A stretch of DNA of 64,000 nucleotides from Lactobacillus gasseri ATCC 33323 = JCM 1131 (lineage in GTDB: Bacteria > Bacillota > Bacilli > Lactobacillales > Lactobacillaceae). Position numbers and translations under genes: made by a program. The stretch is from the NCBI RefSeq assembly GCF_000014425.1, contig NC_008530.1, positions 1,830,361-1,894,360 of the forward strand, in the 5' to 3' direction. The notes under the pieces were generated by a model that was not told the DNA's origin, made no database searches, and was given only the letters and a program-made list of their open reading frames with translations. Shown here in pieces: positions 17,342 to 25,203 of the stretch; position 1 is the first letter of the stretch, and every line of letters begins with the position of its first letter.

Positions 17342-18073
17342 ATGCAACTGGCCAAGATTCAAAAACAAATAGAAAATAATCCTTGGAAAACAGCAATTAC
17401 TATTCGTAAAAATAATCAAACGATTTTTGAAACTTCAAACGCTAATATGGTTTTTAAATCAGCTTCATTAATAAAATTAGGGATTGCTCTTTATATTGAA
17501 GAAGAAAAGCCTGATACAATTGACAATACTCTTAACCTATCTAGTGATGATATTGTTGGAGGAGCTGGCATTATCAATAGGCTAAGCATTAAATCATGGC
17601 AGATTAGTGATTTATTAGACCTGATGTTATCTGTTTCTGATAATACAGCTACTAATGCTTTATTGAATTATTACAACATAAATACTATTAATGATTATTT
17701 ACAGCAAAATTTTCCAAACATTTCTTTAGGTAGATTTTTAATGAAAAAAAGCACTAAAGAAAATACTTGTACAGCAAATTCTATGATGGACGTTTTTGAA
17801 AAGCTGCTTGCAGCCAATAACAAAGTTAGTCATGTAGTTCTCAATGCCTTAAAGCACCAAGAAGTAAGAAATAAACTAGTAGCTTACAGCAATCCTAAGT
17901 ATGAAGTCTTCAATAAAACTGGCGAGTTATTACATGAGCAGCATGATATAGCACGCTTTAAAGCAAACGCTGATGTGATTGATTGCTGCGTATTAACCAA
18001 TTATCAAAGTCAAAAAGATTATGAAAATATTTTAAATATGATGCAAAAGATCGGAAAAATACTTACACACTAG
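17342..18073 (+). CDS. Class A beta-lactamase-like serine hydrolase, no signal peptide
   Basis: A 243-residue protein of the beta-lactamase2 family. It carries SLIK (S42, K45), SDN (99-101) and KTG (192-194), followed by the family's HD (QHDIARF). All catalytic positions of the fold are intact, but there is no secretion signal or lipobox, so it is expected in the cytoplasm. It sits between the murein dipeptide epimerase and murQ in a contiguous operon. Antibiotic resistance is unlikely for an unexported protein. A D,D- or L,D-peptidase or amidase acting on imported muropeptides is inferred; the true substrate is unknown. Confidence 0.85.
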   Translation: MQLAKIQKQIENNPWKTAITIRKNNQTIFETSNANMVFKSASLIKLGIALYIEEEKPDTIDNTLNLSSDDIVGGAGIINRLSIKSWQISDLLDLMLSVSDNTATNALLNYYNINTINDYLQQNFPNISLGRFLMKKSTKENTCTANSMMDVFEKLLAANNKVSHVVLNALKHQEVRNKLVAYSNPKYEVFNKTGELLHEQHDIARFKANADVIDCCVLTNYQSQKDYENILNMMQKIGKILTH

Positions 18074-18088
18074 AAAGAAGTATTTACA

Positions 18089-18982
18089 ATGGAAATTAAA
18101 AACTTAACTACGGAGCAACGGAACCCCGCGACTATGCACATTGATTCCATGTCAACTATCGACATGGTCAAAACTATTAATAAAGAAGATCAAAAAGTCG
18201 CTGTAGCAGTCGGAACTCAAGACGACAAAATTGCCCAGGCAATAGATGAGGCAGCTAAGCGCTATAGCAAAGGTGGACGTTTAATCTATATCGGTGCTGG
18301 AACAAGCGGCCGTCTTGGCGTTTTAGATGCTGCCGAATTAGTTCCTACCTACGGTATCAAACCAGAACGCGCAATCGGATTAATTGCTGGCGGTAAAGGT
18401 GCGATGTATGTTGCTGTCGAAGGTGCTGAAGATTCACAAGATCTAGCAAAAAGAGATTTAAAAGATCTTAAACTAAATAAAAACGATATCGTCTTAGGGC
18501 TTGCTGCCAGTGGCCGCACTCCATATGTAATTGGCGGTCTTGACTATGCTAAAGCCATAGGTGCTCTAACTATTTCCATTGCCTGTGTTAAAGACTCTAA
18601 GATAGGCCATCACGCCGATATAGCTATTGAAGCTGTTGTTGGACCTGAAGCGATTACCGGTTCAACTAGGATGAAAGCCGGAACTGCTCAAAAGATGATT
18701 TTGAATATGATTTCTACCGGTGTCATGATTAAGCAAGGAAAAGTCTTTGAAAATGTCATGATTGATGTTAAACCTACTAATTCTAAGCTAATTGATCGTG
18801 CCTGTCGCATTATTCAAACTACTACTGGTGTATCTACCCCAGAAGCTAGAAATACTCTTGAGAAGGCGAATAATGATGTTGGTTTAGCAATTGTGATGCT
18901 GAAAACTAATTCTGATCTTAATCAGGCTAAAAACTTATTAAAAGCAGAAAACGGAAATGTCGCAGAAGTTTTAAATAAGTAG
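18089..18982 (+). CDS. murQ: N-acetylmuramic acid 6-phosphate etherase
   Basis: A 297-residue SIS-domain lyase with the family hallmarks RNPATMHIDSMST near the N-terminus, YIGAGTSGRLGVLDAAELVPT, AASGRTPYV and TGSTRMKAGTAQKMILNMIS. MurQ cleaves the D-lactyl ether of MurNAc-6-P to give GlcNAc-6-P and D-lactate in the cytoplasm. Length is normal. The SD is AGAAAG. It is the last gene of the rightward muropeptide operon. Downstream NagB (21.4 kb) continues the route to fructose-6-P after NagA, which is not in the window. Confidence 0.97.
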   Translation: MEIKNLTTEQRNPATMHIDSMSTIDMVKTINKEDQKVAVAVGTQDDKIAQAIDEAAKRYSKGGRLIYIGAGTSGRLGVLDAAELVPTYGIKPERAIGLIAGGKGAMYVAVEGAEDSQDLAKRDLKDLKLNKNDIVLGLAASGRTPYVIGGLDYAKAIGALTISIACVKDSKIGHHADIAIEAVVGPEAITGSTRMKAGTAQKMILNMISTGVMIKQGKVFENVMIDVKPTNSKLIDRACRIIQTTTGVSTPEARNTLEKANNDVGLAIVMLKTNSDLNQAKNLLKAENGNVAEVLNK

Positions 18983-18983
18983 C

Positions 18984-19012
18984 TTGCTAGCTAAACAGAA
19001 GGGGCTTATAAT
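18984..19012 (+). promoter_or_regulatory. Sigma-A promoter for TauE/SafE gene
   Basis: TTGCTA (18984-18989), a 17-bp spacer and perfect TATAAT (19007-19012) lie about 44 bases before the next start codon. This suggests that the following gene is not simply the end of the murQ operon. Confidence 0.8.
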
Positions 19013-19055
19013 ACCTACCATTGCAATATATCAATTTACAATGTGAGGTGAAATT

Positions 19056-19817
19056 ATGAGTCCTTTTTTCTTATTCATTTATCTGATTTTTGGTGGAATT
19101 TTAGGTGGCCTTCTCTCAACAATTGCAAGTATGGCGTCCCTTGCCACTTATCCAGTCCTCCTTTCAGTTGGTATTCCCCCAGTTTATGCAAATACTACTA
19201 ATGATGCAGCCTTAATCTGGACTGGTGTTGGATCAACTGCATCTTCACTTAAAGAACTAAAGGGTCACTGGAAACAAGTTAGTTTCTATTCAATTTTTAC
19301 AATTATTGGATCAGCTTTAGGCTGTATGCTTTTAATTCAATTTCCCGGAAAAATATTTGAGAAGATTGTTCCCTTCTGTATCGCTTTTTCTGGTTTAATG
19401 ATTTTATTCAGTGGAGAAATTCATCTTGGAAATGAAAGTGATCATCCTAATCGCTTAGTTCAAGCTCTATCACTTTTATGCTTATTGATTGCTGGAGCTT
19501 ACGCTGGTTACTTCGGTGCTGCTAGTGGCGTTTTAATGTTAGTTATCTTGAATGCAATCAGTGACGACGATTTTCTGACTGTTAATGCTATGAAAAACAT
19601 TATTGGCGCACTATCAAACTTGGTTGCGCTGATCATTTACATGTTTACTGAAAAAATTTATTGGAACGCTGCTATTCCCTTGGCAATTGGAGCGTTGATT
19701 GGTAGTTACTTTGGGCCACGTATCATGCGCCACATTCCGGTTAAGATCATTCGTTTGGTAATTGCTGTTTTAGCTCTCATTCAAGCTGCTTACTTTGCTT
19801 ATACTGCATATAAATAA
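19056..19817 (+). CDS. TauE/SafE-family membrane permease (DUF81)
   Basis: A 253-residue protein with about eight hydrophobic helices and two family-type repeats: GGILGGLLSTIASMASLATYPVLL near the N-terminus, and AGAYAGYFGAASGVLMLVIL mid-protein. TauE/SafE proteins move small organic or sulfur anions (sulfite, sulfoacetate and similar) across the membrane; the substrate here is unknown. It has its own promoter and a strong SD (GAGGTG). Its position beside murQ raises the possibility of exporting an acid such as lactate released by MurQ, but that is speculative. Confidence 0.8.
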   Translation: MSPFFLFIYLIFGGILGGLLSTIASMASLATYPVLLSVGIPPVYANTTNDAALIWTGVGSTASSLKELKGHWKQVSFYSIFTIIGSALGCMLLIQFPGKIFEKIVPFCIAFSGLMILFSGEIHLGNESDHPNRLVQALSLLCLLIAGAYAGYFGAASGVLMLVILNAISDDDFLTVNAMKNIIGALSNLVALIIYMFTEKIYWNAAIPLAIGALIGSYFGPRIMRHIPVKIIRLVIAVLALIQAAYFAYTAYK

Positions 19818-19861
19818 AAAAAGATTTTTATCTAGGAAAAATAAATTGGCTTTGCGTAATA

Positions 19862-20362
19862 AACATATGGGATGACTTCCTCAAATATTTAAAAGATGAT
19901 AAATTTTATGAATCTTATCATACATATTCTGATCAAGATAGGTCAAAACAATTGCAGGATGGCGTGACAAAGATTATCATTAATTCACAAGTTTCAGCTG
20001 AAGGTCAGAGCGAAGATTTAAAAGCCTTGGCTAAATTAATGAACAATGAACCTGTGAATTTAAATAAACATTTTGATTACGCGCAAAGAAGAATTAAAGA
20101 AATTAACGAAGATCCAGAAACGAGGGAAAAGATCATACTTTACGAAACGAGAATGCTAGAACGTGAACAAGCTGCAGGAAAAGCTGGATATGAACAAGGA
20201 ATGAGACATGGCGTTGAACAAGGAAAAGTGGATTCTGCTAAAATTATTCTCGAAAATCAATTGAATAATGGCAGAACTTTGGAACAAGCTACGGAATTTG
20301 TGAAAAAATTGAAGCTGATTTCTGATAAAGATCTCGAAAAATTGATCAAAATATATAAATAA
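19862..20362 (+). pseudogene. 5'-truncated Rpn/PD-(D/E)XK nuclease-transposase remnant
   Basis: An open frame without a proper start (first usable codon is TTG at 19952) encodes the C-terminal portion of an Rpn-type recombination-promoting nuclease. The remains read WDDFLKYLKDDKFYES, then QLQDGVTKIIINSQVS, and end in a charged helical tail (YEQGMRHGVEQGKVDSAKI). The N-terminal PD-(D/E)XK catalytic half is missing. No SD precedes it, and the coding frame runs back toward the TauE stop without a start. It is most likely a decayed mobile gene. Confidence 0.7.
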
Positions 20363-20391
20363 AATTGTCAAAAAATAATTCTTAAAACAAC

Positions 20392-20440
20392 AAAAGATTG
20401 ATTAATCTGCGTTACTAAAACGTTGGTTAATCAATCTTTT
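20392..20440. terminator. Bidirectional terminator
   Basis: AAAAGATTGATTAA (20392-20405) pairs with TTAATCAATCTTTT (20427-20440) between the nuclease remnant and the convergent aldo/keto reductase. Confidence 0.85.
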
Positions 20441-20453
20441 TATTTTTTCTAAT

Positions 20454-21293
20454 CTATATCATCGCAAGCGGCGTCTTTTCAGTCGGCTGTGGGAAGTCAT
20501 TATCTATTAATTTTATTTCGTCTGATGTTAATTTGATATCTTGAGCAGCAATATTCTCCTTCATATGCTTAACCGTTCCCGCTTTAGGAATCGATAAAAC
20601 ATTACCATGTCTTAAAGTCCAAGCTAACATAATTTGGTGCGGAGTTACATTGTGCGCACGAGCTACTATTTTAAGATTATTAGTAATCCTAATCGAATCG
20701 CCTTTACCTGAGTTAAATGGAGAATACCCAATAAAACTGACGCTATGCTTTTCTTGCCAAGGTAAAACATCGTACTCTACCCCGCGTTCAGAAAGATTAT
20801 ACAGGTCTTCATTAGCAAAACAATCCTTGCCACCTGGAACACTAAACAGTTCTTCTAAGTCAGCTACATCAAAGTTAGATACACCCCAATGGCGAATTAA
20901 GCCTTCCTTTTGTAATTCTTTTAATCCACGTACTGTCTCAGATAAACGCTTATCGCCACGCCAATGAAGCAGATACAAGTCTAAATAATCAGTTCCTAGT
21001 CGTTTTAAACTCTTTTCTAAGCTCTGACGCTCTAATTCTGGAGAAGCATGATATGGATAAAATTTTGAGATCAAAAAAATTTGACTGCGATCATAGCCTT
21101 TGATTGCTTCACCAATTAATTTTTCACTTTTTCCTTCACCATACATTTCTGCAGTGTCAATTACCTTAATTCCATTATCTAAACCATAGCGAAGCGCCGC
21201 TAATTCGTCTTTTTTCTTAGAAGCGTCTTCGCCAATTCCCCAAGTTCCCATGCCTAAACCTGACAAGTTATTTTCTTGAAAACTCTTCTCCAT
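20454..21293 (-). CDS. Aldo/keto reductase
   Basis: A 279-residue NAD(P)H-dependent reductase of the AKR barrel family. The catalytic tetrad is visible: Asp and Tyr in VIDTAEMYGEG, Lys in FLISKFYP and His in LYLLHWRG. The C-terminal cofactor segment is SIPKAGTVKHMKEN. The SD (GAGGTGAGAAG) supports the ATG at 21293. It is divergent from nagB and probably monocistronic, closed by the terminator at 20392-20440. The carbonyl substrate cannot be predicted. Confidence 0.9.
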   Translation of the reverse strand: MEKSFQENNLSGLGMGTWGIGEDASKKKDELAALRYGLDNGIKVIDTAEMYGEGKSEKLIGEAIKGYDRSQIFLISKFYPYHASPELERQSLEKSLKRLGTDYLDLYLLHWRGDKRLSETVRGLKELQKEGLIRHWGVSNFDVADLEELFSVPGGKDCFANEDLYNLSERGVEYDVLPWQEKHSVSFIGYSPFNSGKGDSIRITNNLKIVARAHNVTPHQIMLAWTLRHGNVLSIPKAGTVKHMKENIAAQDIKLTSDEIKLIDNDFPQPTEKTPLAMI

Positions 21294-21358
21294 CTCTTCT
21301 CACCTCATCTAAATTTTACCGCAGAAAAAAACAAATTTAAAAATGTTAGCGGTTTAAG

Positions 21359-21400
21359 TTGACTAGACCAATTTTATATTTTATAATGGACTAGACCAAT
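21359..21400 (+). promoter_or_regulatory. nagB promoter with two NagR (dre-like) operators
   Basis: TTGACT (21359-21364), a 17-bp spacer and TATAAT (21382-21387) form a strong promoter. Two copies of GACTAGACCAAT flank it: one overlaps the -35 (21361-21372) and one covers the start point (21389-21400). The reverse complement ATTGGTCTAGTC matches the dre/NagR consensus of GntR-family amino-sugar repressors. The gene for that repressor is not in this window. GlcNAc-6-P-type induction is inferred. Confidence 0.85.
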
Positions 21401-21422
21401 GAATGAGGAGGTACACATAATT

Positions 21423-22142
21423 ATGAAAATCATCGTAACTAAAGATAATATTGAAGGCGGCACTAAGGCATTTGAAATTATTAAAAAGGGAATGGAAAAC
21501 GGCGACAAAGTTTTAGGCCTTGCAACTGGTTCTTCCCCAATTCCAATGTATGACGATATGTGCGACAGCGACTTAGACTTCTCTGACATGACAAGTATTA
21601 ACTTAGATGAATACTACGGCTTAAAACCAGATAATGATCAAAGCTATCACTACTTCATGCAAAAACACTTATTCGATAAGAAGCCTTTCAAGCATTCATA
21701 TATTCCAAATGGAATGGCAAAAGATATTGACGAAGAAGTTGACCGTTATAACGACATTATTGCTGCTAACCCAATTGACATCCAAATTTTAGGTATTGGT
21801 AGAAACGGACACATTGCCTTTAACGAACCAGGTACTCCATTTGGCAGCTTAACTCACAAGGTTCAATTAACTGAAAGTACTATTAAGGCAAATTCACGCT
21901 TCTTTGACAATGAAGACGAAGTTCCTCGCCAAGCTATTTGTATGGGAATTAAGTCAATTATGCAAAGTAAGAAGATTGTTTTACTAGCCTTTGGCGAATC
22001 AAAGCAAGATGCAGTTAAAGCATTAGTTGAAGGTCCAGTTACTGAAGAAGTTCCTGCATCTATTTTGCAAGATCACCCAGATGTAACAGTTATTTGTGAC
22101 GAAGTAGCTGCAGCAAAACTTGATCCAAAATACAGAAAATAA
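21423..22142 (+). CDS. nagB: Glucosamine-6-phosphate deaminase
   Basis: A 239-residue enzyme converting glucosamine-6-P to fructose-6-P and ammonia. GAGGAGGT at 21405-21412 sets the ATG at 21423; an ATG at 21399 lies upstream of that SD. Family motifs are [27 protein letters not shown] (catalytic Asp region), [16 protein letters not shown] and SRFFDN. It is single-gene and ends at a good terminator. It is the last cytoplasmic step of amino-sugar catabolism and links the muropeptide operon to glycolysis. Confidence 0.97.
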   Translation: MKIIVTKDNIEGGTKAFEIIKKGMENGDKVLGLATGSSPIPMYDDMCDSDLDFSDMTSINLDEYYGLKPDNDQSYHYFMQKHLFDKKPFKHSYIPNGMAKDIDEEVDRYNDIIAANPIDIQILGIGRNGHIAFNEPGTPFGSLTHKVQLTESTIKANSRFFDNEDEVPRQAICMGIKSIMQSKKIVLLAFGESKQDAVKALVEGPVTEEVPASILQDHPDVTVICDEVAAAKLDPKYRK

Positions 22143-22166
22143 TCCTCATTTAAGACTATTTACTTT

Positions 22167-22205
22167 GACGAATTAATCTTTTAGATTAGTTCGTCTTTTC
22201 TTTTT
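22167..22205 (+). terminator. Rho-independent terminator
   Basis: GACGAATTAATCT (22167-22179) pairs with AGATTAGTTCGTC (22183-22195) and is followed by a T-rich tail, after nagB. Confidence 0.85.
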
Positions 22206-22326
22206 GCACTTTTTTGATGTGTTCTCTTGACTTTTTTCTTTTATAGCAAATTAAAAAACTACTTGTTTTCATACCAGATATTGAATTACACTATTAAAGC
22301 AAACTATATCTTGTAGAAAGAACGTG

Positions 22327-22974
22327 ATGACAGTTATTGTATTGAGCGGGCCTATTGGAGCCGGAAAATCCAGTTTAACCAGTCTTCTTGCAGAGCATCT
22401 AGGCACCCAAGCATTTTATGAAGGTGTAGATAATAATCCAATTTTGCCACTTTATTATAAAGACATGGCACATTACACCTTTCTTTTAAATACTTATCTT
22501 CTAAACCACCGTTTGGCTCAAATTAACCAAGCTATTCGCGATCATAACAGTGTGTCTGATCGTTCAATTTATGAAGATGCCTTATTTTTCAAAATGAATG
22601 TTGACAGTGGAATCGCAGATCCGACTGAATTCAAGATCTACGATAGTTTACTTGAGAATATGATGGAACAAGCTCCAGGCAACCCAAGTAAGAAACCTGA
22701 TTTGTTAATTTATATTCATGTATCTCTTGATACCATGCTTCACCGCATTCAAAAGCGCGGTCGTACATTTGAACAATTATCAACTGATCCAGGCTTAAAA
22801 GACTACTATGCTCGACTTTTATCTTATTACGAGCCTTGGTATGAAAAATATAATGCATCCCCTAAGATGATGATTGACGGCGATAAATATGACTTTGTTG
22901 CAGATGAAGAGGCACGAAAAGAAGTTATCAGCACAATTGATCAAAAGCTTACTGATCTAGGTAATCTAAACTAG
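22327..22974 (+). CDS. Deoxynucleoside kinase, probable deoxyadenosine kinase subunit
   Basis: A 215-residue kinase with N-terminal P-loop [19 protein letters not shown], the [11 protein letters not shown] motif (catalytic Asp-Arg-Ser) and lid arginines in [12 protein letters not shown]. The start is ATG at 22327 rather than the GTG just before it, because both tandem genes share the leader AACGTGATGACAG. L. acidophilus R-26 is known to have tandem dAK/dGK genes encoding a heterodimer of about this size; the 215-residue member is, as recalled, the dAdo kinase. It salvages deoxynucleosides to dNMPs in the cytoplasm. Confidence 0.88.
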   Translation: MTVIVLSGPIGAGKSSLTSLLAEHLGTQAFYEGVDNNPILPLYYKDMAHYTFLLNTYLLNHRLAQINQAIRDHNSVSDRSIYEDALFFKMNVDSGIADPTEFKIYDSLLENMMEQAPGNPSKKPDLLIYIHVSLDTMLHRIQKRGRTFEQLSTDPGLKDYYARLLSYYEPWYEKYNASPKMMIDGDKYDFVADEEARKEVISTIDQKLTDLGNLN

Positions 22975-22995
22975 CTAACGAATAGAAGGAACGTG

Positions 22996-23670
22996 ATGAC
23001 AGTTATTGTATTAAGTGGGCCCATTGGAGCCGGAAAATCCAGTCTAACAGGTATTCTATCTAAGTATTTGGGTACTAATCCCTTTTACGAAAGCGTAGAT
23101 GATAATCCTGTTTTGCCATTATTCTATGAAAATCCTAAGAAGTACGCATTTTTATTGCAAGTTTATTTCTTGAATACTCGCTTCCAAAGTATCAAGTCAG
23201 CATTAACTGATGATAATAACGTACTCGATCGTTCTATCTACGAAGATGCACTTTTCTTTCAAATGAACGCCGATATTGGCCGTGCTACTAAAGAAGAAGT
23301 AGATACTTATTACGAACTTCTACACAATATGATGAGTGAGTTAGATCGGATGCCTAAGAAGAATCCAGATCTTCTTGTTCATATTGATGTATCATACGAT
23401 ACAATGCTTAAACGTATTCAAAAGCGTGGTCGTAACTATGAGCAATTAAGTTATGACCCAACTCTAGAAGACTACTACAAGCGTTTGCTTCGCTATTATA
23501 AGCCTTGGTATGAAAAGTATGATTATTCACCAAAGATGACTATTGATGGTGATAAATTCGACTTCATGGCAAGTGAAGAAGATCGTCAAGAAGTCTTGAA
23601 CCAAATTGTTGCTAAGCTCAAAGAAATGGGCAAGCTTGACGAAGATTGGAAACCAAATTTAGTTAAATAA
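22996..23670 (+). CDS. Deoxynucleoside kinase, probable deoxyguanosine kinase subunit
   Basis: A 224-residue paralogue 21 bases downstream. It has an almost identical N-terminus ([19 protein letters not shown]), [12 protein letters not shown] and [13 protein letters not shown]. It is nine residues longer than its neighbour at the C-terminus. The shared leader and first codons show recent tandem duplication. With the upstream copy it is expected to form the dGK/dAK heterodimer described for L. acidophilus, phosphorylating dGuo. Assignment of which copy prefers dGuo rests on length and order, not on visible specificity residues. Confidence 0.88.
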   Translation: MTVIVLSGPIGAGKSSLTGILSKYLGTNPFYESVDDNPVLPLFYENPKKYAFLLQVYFLNTRFQSIKSALTDDNNVLDRSIYEDALFFQMNADIGRATKEEVDTYYELLHNMMSELDRMPKKNPDLLVHIDVSYDTMLKRIQKRGRNYEQLSYDPTLEDYYKRLLRYYKPWYEKYDYSPKMTIDGDKFDFMASEEDRQEVLNQIVAKLKEMGKLDEDWKPNLVK

Positions 23671-23673
23671 AGC

Positions 23674-23706
23674 AAAAACTGCGATCCATACTGGACCGCA
23701 GTTTTT
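23674..23706. terminator. Bidirectional terminator
   Basis: AAAAACTGCGATCC pairs with GGACCGCAGTTTTT (one mismatch). It serves the kinase pair and the convergent lactate oxidase. Confidence 0.88.
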
Positions 23707-23726
23707 CATATATTCACACCATTAAA

Positions 23727-24965
23727 CTAATGTCTTGAAGCGCCGCTTACTGCATCTGCCGCTTCACCTGTTAGTTGATTTTCTTTAGTAACAGGATATG
23801 GCTTCATCACACTCTTACTCGTTGAAGAAATTCCCCAATCAGCAGTGTAATCAAGATGATCAATTTTTGCATGTTTAATATCTTCAATTGTCTTACAACC
23901 AGTTAATTGCATATCAATTAACAATTCCTTATTCAATTGATCAATAACTGACTGAACGCCTTGAGCACCGCCAAGTGCTAAGCCGTATAAGAAGGGACGA
24001 CCGATACCGACTAAGTCAGCGCCTAATGCTAATGCCTTAAAGACATGTGATCCGCGACGAACGCCACCATCAAGGATAATCGGAACAGGGTGATCACAAC
24101 TCTTCACAGCCTTTGCAATTTCAGGCAAAACGTCAATTGTAGCAGGAGCGCCATCAACTTCACGTCCTCCGTGGTTAGAAACTACGATTCCGTCTGCACC
24201 TGCACCAATTGCAAGCATAGCATCTTCAGCGCATTCAACACCTTTAACAATTACAGGTACATCTGCAATTTCCTTAATCTTGCGAATATCATCTGGCCCA
24301 ATATTTTGAGCAGATGAAGCGTACATTTGAGCAACGCTTTGTCCCTCTCCTTTTCCACCAGTCCATTCATTAAAGAAAGCAAGTGGAACAGGATAAGTAA
24401 AGTTAGTCCGTAAATTGGCTTCACGGTAGCCACTAACTAGTGCATCTACAGTTAAGAAGAAACCAGTAAAACCGGCTTTAACTGATTCTTCAATCACCAT
24501 CTTATTGAAGTCCCAGTTCTTGCTTAAATATAATTGCATAAAGCGAGGCGAGTCACCGACTGCGCTTTGCACATCTTGAACACTCTTATTCGCATAAGTA
24601 CTCATCCCAAATAAAGCGCCAGCAGCCTTTGCACCCTTAGCTGTATCAACTTCTGCTTCTGCATTTGCAATACCATGACAGGCAATTGGACAAATCATGA
24701 CCGGTGTCTTTAACTCCATCCCTAAAAATTCAGTATTTAGTTTCGGATCCTGCATCCCAGTTAAAGCACGAGGCACAATTTGAAAATGGTTAAATGCTTG
24801 GGTATTATTCCGCCAAGTCCATTCATTTTCAGCACCACTAGCTATGTAGTAATAGGCTGCTTCTGGTATTACGTACTTTGCTTCGTTTTCTAGTTCATCC
24901 AAGTTAACCATGTGTAGCTTTTCTTCTCTAGTACTTTGTGGAAAGCCCTTATAGTAAGTTGTCAT
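23727..24965 (-). CDS. lctO: L-lactate oxidase (FMN alpha-hydroxy-acid oxidase) with C-terminal flavinylation-like tail
   Basis: A 412-residue FMN barrel enzyme. The start at 24965 follows GGAGG by eight bases. Motifs include YYYIASGAENEWTWRNN, MQLYLSKNWDFN, VPVIVKGVECAEDA and active-site SNHGGREVDGAPATIDVLPEI (His/Arg pair), plus LDGGVRRGSHVFKALALGADLVGIGRP. It oxidises lactate with O2 to pyruvate and H2O2. The family norm is about 370-380 residues. Here about 35 extra residues end GEAADAVSGASRH; D404-S410 (DAVSGAS) matches the ApbE covalent-FMN consensus Dxx(S/T)GA(T/S). Pyruvate oxidase in this window ends in the same SGASRH. The extra cofactor is an inference. Confidence 0.9.
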   Translation of the reverse strand: MTTYYKGFPQSTREEKLHMVNLDELENEAKYVIPEAAYYYIASGAENEWTWRNNTQAFNHFQIVPRALTGMQDPKLNTEFLGMELKTPVMICPIACHGIANAEAEVDTAKGAKAAGALFGMSTYANKSVQDVQSAVGDSPRFMQLYLSKNWDFNKMVIEESVKAGFTGFFLTVDALVSGYREANLRTNFTYPVPLAFFNEWTGGKGEGQSVAQMYASSAQNIGPDDIRKIKEIADVPVIVKGVECAEDAMLAIGAGADGIVVSNHGGREVDGAPATIDVLPEIAKAVKSCDHPVPIILDGGVRRGSHVFKALALGADLVGIGRPFLYGLALGGAQGVQSVIDQLNKELLIDMQLTGCKTIEDIKHAKIDHLDYTADWGISSTSKSVMKPYPVTKENQLTGEAADAVSGASRH

Positions 24966-25122
24966 TGATATTTCCTCCAATCATTAAGTAGGTTTCTATA
25001 CACCTTAATTTTAGGACGATTTCATCAATTTATTAAATAAAAGCTATTATGAAATAATTCACTAAGTCCGACATACTTACTATTTATGTCTTTCATAGCG
25101 CTTTCTTTAATTAAAATTCGTG

Positions 25123-25187
25123 TTTACATTTATTTATCAGAATGCTACACTGTAAAAGTTGCTTATTTAAAGCTAAAAACGAACATT
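25123..25187 (+). promoter_or_regulatory. Promoter and PurBox-like site of first purine permease
   Basis: TTTACA (25123-25128), a 17-bp spacer and TACACT (25146-25151) form a fair promoter. In the leader, AAAAACGAACATT (25175-25187) matches the PurR PurBox consensus AWWWCCGAACWWT at 12 of 13 positions. The same deviating base is found in the leader of the second permease. Confidence 0.55.
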
Positions 25188-25203
25188 ATGTCTGGAGGAC
25201 AAA

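Noticed and set aside
10710..18073. Beta-lactamase-fold genes as antibiotic resistance
   Set aside because: Neither protein has a signal peptide and both sit in a murein-catabolism cluster, so a periplasm-type resistance role is unlikely.
19952..20362. The 136-codon frame as an intact gene
   Set aside because: It begins at a TTG with no SD, and the same frame continues upstream without a start. The nuclease half of the family is missing, so it is called a pseudogene.
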